Source of the DNA: Bolinopsis microptera
Lineage: Eukaryota; Ctenophora; Tentaculata; Lobata; Bolinopsidae
Length of the DNA: 64,000 bases
NCBI RefSeq assembly: GCF_026151205.1
Contig: NC_087081.1
Span: forward strand, 15,102,340 to 15,166,339
Reading direction: 5' to 3'
The notes under the pieces are model-generated. The model did no database searches. It was not told where the DNA came from and saw nothing but the letters and a program-made list of their open reading frames with translations. This document shows positions 59,426-64,000 of this stretch, piece by piece. Made by a program: the position numbers and the translations under genes. Every line of letters starts with the position of its first letter. Position 1 is the first letter of the stretch.

Positions 59426-59455
59426 ATGACAGAATCATATATACTGGATCAGTGA
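59426..59455 (+). promoter_or_regulatory. Possible upstream ORF of mov10l1
   Basis: ATG at 59426 in an ACC-ATG context opens a 9-codon frame (MTESYILDQ, stop TGA) 64 bases before the main ATG. Both this uORF and the main protein begin ATGACAGAAT, as if the start region had been duplicated. It matters only if the transcript starts upstream of it; a TATA-like TATATA lies inside it (about 59438-59443), which might instead be the promoter. Confidence 0.4.
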
Positions 59456-59519
59456 CGCCATATCAGACTAACTTCCATCATTTTGACCTTGTGCTCCTTT
59501 ACCACTTTCACCTCCGGCA

Positions 59520-62489
59520 ATGACAGAATTTGAGGGCGTCGTCACCAGTGCATTCTCTTCTTACGGCATCATAGACGATGAAATTTACTTTGACTACAAG
59601 ATTGTCATCGGAGAGATTCCCGATAAAGGATGTAAAGTGCGGGGTGTCAAAGTGCTGAAAGGTGACAACGCTTACAACGCTACATCAGTCCAGATCGTGG
59701 AGGGAATGTCCCTTGAGAGGAACGAAGTGTCTGGTGAACTGGACAAGATAAGGGGAGAGTTTGGGTATGTTAACGGTGTACCAATCAAGATAGAACATTG
59801 TGTACCTCGGCCTGTAGAAGGTGATCTGTTGAATGTTCTGACTGAAGAATTTAACGGTATGGTGATTGGTAAATCAGTGTCTCACACACGAAAGAGACGG
59901 TTTACATCTCACGTTCTCCGTGTCACACCCAAAATATGTGAGCTTGAAGAAAACTCGTACTTCCTGAGAAGTTTATGTCCCAGAGGGTACAACCCTCAAC
60001 CAAACGATATTGTTTGCGGAGTAGCTGTGGAGTGTTTCTACAGGAATCTCACAACAATTTACAGTTGGCGGGCAATAGAGATCAAACAAACCAGCATCAC
60101 TCTAAAAGGGTTAAACGAAGATCTCCTGTTGTATCGTCTTCCTAAGTTTTGTCTAAGTTACGTCGCTAGAGAGTGTGATAGAGGACAGAAGGAGGACAGC
60201 ATTAGTTGTACTCCTCACGCCCTCAGAATAGGACACCTCAATCCTGGAGACACAACTCAGCTACAGTTCACTCTGAAGAACAACTCCGAACGTATCCTAT
60301 TCGAACTGGGTAACATATCAGTGTCAGATACCAGTATTCTAAACTGCGGGACACCCTTCCCTCGATATATCTACCCTCAGGCAACAGAGGAGATAACACT
60401 GGGTCTCGTAAACCCTGATATTGGTCAGCACACTACAACTGTAATCTTCTCTTTATCTGTTAATAGTAAACAGTTCAACATATGCCGTAGAGTTCATGTT
60501 AATGTAATAGCACCTAGAACTAAGAAATGTTTGAGAACAAGGGTTGATGAACCGTTTTTGGAGGGCTGCCAAATCATTCCGGGCTTTAAACCGGCAAGAA
60601 CAAACCCTAGATTCTATCCTCAGCATTTTCCTGTGTATGCTATACCAGAGGATGTTGAGTCAACATCTGAGGACCGAATCCTTGCGGAGGAGCTCAAGAA
60701 GAAGAACTACAAGGTGATAATGCACAAGTTGTTATACATGGAAGAGAGATTTGTTGAGGAAGAGATGAAACATTATTCAATCTACGAAACAAGTCTGATG
60801 AAACGAGGAAGGTTTCTAGTCTTAAAAGTTCCTAATTTAGTTGAATCAAAGCTGAACATTCTAATCGGACATAGAGTTGTTCTTGAGCATGAAAACAACA
60901 CTGTAAAGTATGAGGGTTACATACACAAGATTGCTGATAGAACAGATGAAGTCATGCTCGGTTTTGATGAATCATATCACAACAGCTATGCAGCTGAATC
61001 TGTTAATGTACATTTCTCTCACAGCAGGACATCCTTCATAAGATGCCATCTCGCTATCGACTACATCTTTCAGATCAAAGCTGAAGGTATGCTGTTTCCT
61101 GAAGATGTAAATGTGAGACCTCCTCACTTCAATGTACCTAGATTGGACCTCTTTAATAAATCATTGAACAAGGAGCAAGCCTGGGCCGTTCTTCATATGA
61201 TTGAGGCAAAGGCGAGACCAATTCCTTATCTTCTCTTCGGTCCCCCAGGTACTGGCAAAACAGTCACAATAGTAGAGGCTATCCTACAGATCTTTCACCT
61301 GCAGGATGATTGCCGGATTCTTGTAACTGCACCGAGTAACAGCGCGTGTGACCTGATTGCGCAGCGCCTTCTCCAACAGTCTAGCCAGTTAGATATAGTG
61401 AGACTCAACTCAATGTCCAGGTTCACAGAGTCCCTTCCAGAAGAGCTACAAGCTATCTCCATGCCAGCTGATGAGGTTAAAGAAGCAGCTTTAAAACGTA
61501 TCATTGTCTCCACGTGTGTAACTGCAGGGAACCTCTACAAATTACAACTCAGAACATCACATTTCACCCATGTTTTTATCGATGAGGCGGGCCAGGCAAT
61601 AGAACCTGAGGTCTTACTCCCAATCGCTCTGTCCACTGGACCGGGAACTCAAGCAATCCTTGCAGGAGATCCATACCAATTAGGTCCGGTTATCAAGAAT
61701 GGACAGTGTGAGGATCTTGGTTTGAGTATGTCGCTTCTGGAACGGTATATGAGTTGTGATGTGTACGAACGCAAGGAACAGTTCAGGGATAATAGCTTCT
61801 ATGACCCAATCCTGTTGACGAAACTAATCAGAAACTACAGGTCCCACTCTGAGTTATTGATAGTCCCCTCTCAGTTGTTCTACGATAACGAGCTGGAACC
61901 CTTCGCTCCACACTCCCTTGTTAACAGAGTGGTCAACATGGACTTATCCCTGCCTAACCCTAAAGTTCCCTTTATATTCCATGGAGTTGTAGGGGAAGAA
62001 ATGAAGGAGAACAATAATCCTTCTCTGTACAATCCAACAGAAATTGTACAGGTTCTGACTTATATTAAGCTTTTTACCAACGCTGGTTTCTCCTCGTCTG
62101 AGATTGGTGTTATTACCCCTTACAGAAAGCAGGCTGAGAAGACTCGCATGATGTTGCAAAGTATCAAGGATGTTGATGTTCGTCAGATAAAAGTTGCGTC
62201 TGTGGAAGATTTCCAGGGCCAAGAACGACCAATTATTATCATATCAACTGTTAGAAGCAACAATTCATTACCATCAGAAAAAGTTAAATTATTAGGATTT
62301 CTTCAGAACCCCAAGAGGTTCAATGTAGCCATAACACGGGGTCAGGCTATGTTAGTTGTGGTTGGTAACCCTGATGTTTTGAAACATGACGAACAGTGGG
62401 GGGCGCTGTTGGACTATGCGATCAGTAGGGAGTGTTATGTGGGATGTCAGTTTCACTGTGTTGAAAGTGGTGAAATGTTTGGAAGTTGA
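59520..62489 (+). CDS. mov10l1: MOV10L1-type RNA helicase (Armitage orthologue), intronless
   Basis: 989 residues in one exon from ATG 59520. The N-terminus has the MOV10L1-specific segment GVVTSAFSSYGIIDDEIYF (human VTRYCSDYGMIDDMIYF), so it is MOV10L1 rather than MOV10. The C-terminal half is an Upf1-like SF1 helicase: LNKEQAWAV (Q region), GPPGTGKT at about 574-581 (motif I), VTAPSNSACDL (Ia), DEAGQAIEPE at about 688 (II), LAGDPYQLGPVI (III), RNYRSH (IV), GVITPYRKQ, EDFQGQERPIIIISTVRSN (V), and RFNVAITRG (VI). MOV10L1/Armitage feeds piRNA precursors to Piwi loading and processing in the germline and so silences transposons. All catalytic motifs look intact. The absence of introns contrasts with multi-exon orthologues elsewhere and with wdr5, tbc1d23 and dvl here, suggesting a retro-derived copy or intron loss. 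Confidence 0.93.
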   Translation: MTEFEGVVTSAFSSYGIIDDEIYFDYKIVIGEIPDKGCKVRGVKVLKGDNAYNATSVQIVEGMSLERNEVSGELDKIRGEFGYVNGVPIKIEHCVPRPVEGDLLNVLTEEFNGMVIGKSVSHTRKRRFTSHVLRVTPKICELEENSYFLRSLCPRGYNPQPNDIVCGVAVECFYRNLTTIYSWRAIEIKQTSITLKGLNEDLLLYRLPKFCLSYVARECDRGQKEDSISCTPHALRIGHLNPGDTTQLQFTLKNNSERILFELGNISVSDTSILNCGTPFPRYIYPQATEEITLGLVNPDIGQHTTTVIFSLSVNSKQFNICRRVHVNVIAPRTKKCLRTRVDEPFLEGCQIIPGFKPARTNPRFYPQHFPVYAIPEDVESTSEDRILAEELKKKNYKVIMHKLLYMEERFVEEEMKHYSIYETSLMKRGRFLVLKVPNLVESKLNILIGHRVVLEHENNTVKYEGYIHKIADRTDEVMLGFDESYHNSYAAESVNVHFSHSRTSFIRCHLAIDYIFQIKAEGMLFPEDVNVRPPHFNVPRLDLFNKSLNKEQAWAVLHMIEAKARPIPYLLFGPPGTGKTVTIVEAILQIFHLQDDCRILVTAPSNSACDLIAQRLLQQSSQLDIVRLNSMSRFTESLPEELQAISMPADEVKEAALKRIIVSTCVTAGNLYKLQLRTSHFTHVFIDEAGQAIEPEVLLPIALSTGPGTQAILAGDPYQLGPVIKNGQCEDLGLSMSLLERYMSCDVYERKEQFRDNSFYDPILLTKLIRNYRSHSELLIVPSQLFYDNELEPFAPHSLVNRVVNMDLSLPNPKVPFIFHGVVGEEMKENNNPSLYNPTEIVQVLTYIKLFTNAGFSSSEIGVITPYRKQAEKTRMMLQSIKDVDVRQIKVASVEDFQGQERPIIIISTVRSNNSLPSEKVKLLGFLQNPKRFNVAITRGQAMLVVVGNPDVLKHDEQWGALLDYAISRECYVGCQFHCVESGEMFGS

Positions 62490-62521
62490 ACATTTGGAGG
62501 TTGAACATTTGGAGGTTGAAC
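62476..62521 (+). repeat. 15-bp tandem repeat containing the mov10l1 stop codon
   Basis: Three units of ATTTGGAGGTTGAAC, the first slightly different (TGTTTGGAAGTTGAAC), run over the end of the coding region. Each contains the TGA that ends the protein, so the stop is effectively triplicated. Confidence 0.85.
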
Positions 62522-62744
62522 TTGTCTAAACGGTACATTTTCAACTTTTTTTGGTTGAAAGTTTAAGTGATGTTATGCTGTTTTGCTCCTTTTTGTTATA
62601 AACCAGATTTTATTGTGTAATATGGCACTGATTTTTATGACGTTCTTTTAACTATTTGATTATTTTAATAATTTTCTAGTAGTAATTTATTTCTTTAGCC
62701 TGATGCAAATAGTCTGATCGATTATATGAATTAAAAAGGCCCAG

Positions 62745-62750
62745 AATAAA
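62745..62750 (+). terminator. Candidate mov10l1 polyadenylation signal
   Basis: AATAAA 256 bases after the stop codon, in AT-rich sequence. Confidence 0.45.
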
Positions 62751-62904
62751 ATATATTTATTCCAAATTTAACTGTTCTATTATAATCACATCGGGCAGAT
62801 CTAGATATTTGTTCCTCGAAAGTTTATAAATTGTTTTTTACAATAAAATTATTTCATTCGACTTGATTCCTCAGCCCAAATATAATTACGAAAGGGGGTA
62901 TAAT

Positions 62905-64000
62905 CCAATGGTGAAAAATAGAGAAAAATAGTGAAATTTTACAATTTAGAAACCCGATTCACCATAAAAATCATTCAAAATTTTTCACCATTTTACACCA
63001 TTTTAGTTTTTTTTCCAAAATATCAAATTTAAATATTAAATGTGTTTTCTCGTACTATACGATAATACCAAGAGCTCAGTTTTTATGAATGTTACTCGCC
63101 ATGTTCGCTATAAGTAACCAGTTTTTATGTACCTTACTCATCATGATCAATAAAAGTTACCAGTTTTGATGTACCTTTCTCACCATGTTCACCAAAAGTA
63201 ATTAGTTTTGATGTACCTTTCTCACCATGTCCCATGATCACTAAATGTTACTAGATTTAATGTACGTTTCTCACCATGATCACCAAAAATTACCAGTTCT
63301 GATGAACCTTACTCATCATGCAATGATCAATAAAGGTTACCAGTTTTGATGTACCTTACTCGCCATATTCACTGAAAGACAAAAGTTGCCAGTTTTGATG
63401 TACCTTTGTCACCATATTCGCCAAAAGTTGCCAGTTTTGATGTACCTTACTTGCCATGTGCATGTTCACCGAAAGTGACCAGTTTCGATGTACCTTTCTC
63501 ACCATGTTCACCAAAAGTAATTAGTTTTGATGTACCTTTCTCACCATGTTCACCAAAAGTAATTAGTTTTGATGTACCTTTCTCACCATGTTCACCAAAA
63601 GTTACCAGTTTTGATGTACCTTACTTGCCATGTTCACCGAAAGTGACCAGTTTCGATGTACATTTCTCACCATGGCCAATAGCCATCTTACTATTATATA
63701 TAATGCGAGACGATATATATGTGTTTATCCGTGCCATTTTACTGCATCAACTTTAGCGTATTTTAAATATAATAATGAAAATATTATAATCAAACACATG
63801 TTTAATTGTTTCTTTATATCCTCAAAATCTGAGTTAATAACGAAATATTGTTTTAGAGTGAATAGTAATAACACCAGGTCAAAACTAAAACTAGAAGGCA
63901 AATATACATCGAAAAAATGGCGAACAATGGTGAAATTTTACAATTTGGAAACCTGATTCACCATTTTTCACCATTTTTCACAATTTTTCACCATTGGATA
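62905..64000 (-). mobile_element. Inverted-repeat element with internal satellite, copy B
   Basis: Reverse-oriented relative of copy A at 24525-25812. The left end reads AATCCAATGGTGAAAAATAG; the right end, at the window edge, reads TTTTTCACCATTGGATA. Subterminal blocks shared with copy A: ACCAAGAGCTCAGTTTT near 63068, AAACACATGTTTAATTGTTT near 63793, and AAATTTTACAATTTGGAAAC near 63933. Between about 63080 and 63690 there are some 14 units of ~40 bp (GTTTTGATGTACCTTTCTCA then CCATGTTCACCAAAAG). Open frames here are repeat artefacts. The element may extend a few bases past 64000. Confidence 0.8.

Noticed and set aside
63406-63756. 116-codon open frame of repeated SPKVTSFDVP-like units
   Set aside because: It is the translation of the ~40-bp satellite of element copy B.

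Overview
This is nuclear DNA from an invertebrate animal. The genes have spliceosomal GT-AG introns. The set is metazoan: Dishevelled, a SIX-like homeobox, BAG1, WDR5, TBC1D23, XRCC2, GGACT and the piRNA helicase MOV10L1. Intergenic DNA is AT-rich and full of non-LTR, Penelope-like and terminal-inverted-repeat elements. A single, compact Dishevelled and the element types fit an early-branching or lophotrochozoan-grade animal, possibly a cnidarian; I cannot name the species. Gene models were built by hand from reading frame, splice consensus and recalled family sequences. In every multi-exon model all intron phases close.

Layout. 0.8-1.6 kb: intronless, divergent SIX-like homeobox gene (+). 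About 2.1-10.3 kb: a long CR1-like non-LTR retrotransposon (-) with ~350-370 bp tandem repeats at its 5' end, an ORF1 split by one stop (degenerate AlkB-like domain, then SGNH-esterase domain) and an endonuclease/RT ORF2 with a frame break. 11.3-17.5 kb: tbc1d23 (-, 15 coding exons). 18.4-23.2 kb: wdr5 (-, 9 exons). 23.5-24.3 kb: xrcc2 (-, one exon). 24.5-25.8 kb: an inverted-repeat element (copy A) with an internal ~40 bp satellite. 26.4-27.8 kb: bag1 (-, 5 exons). 28.2-29.7 kb: transposon debris. 31.3-31.8 kb: ggact (+). 33.3-57.4 kb: dishevelled (+, 12 coding exons), whose 14.6 kb fourth intron holds a ~3.6 kb foldback element inside a 5.0 kb tandem duplication; its third intron holds a Penelope GIY-YIG fragment. 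59.5-62.5 kb: intronless mov10l1 (+). 62.9-64.0 kb: copy B of the inverted-repeat element, in opposite orientation to copy A.

The genes are unrelated housekeeping and developmental loci, not an operon or pathway cluster. The most unusual pattern is that tandem repeats in tbc1d23 and wdr5 repeatedly coincide with splice junctions. One 5' splice site with its last ten codons is present four times. The next 3' splice site is the edge of an 18-unit, 27-bp array whose units each look like a branchpoint plus acceptor. Another acceptor is amplified about six-fold in 22-bp units. Two more donors have tandem or near-tandem decayed copies. Minisatellites seem to grow out of splice junctions here, in some cases giving in-frame alternative exon ends.
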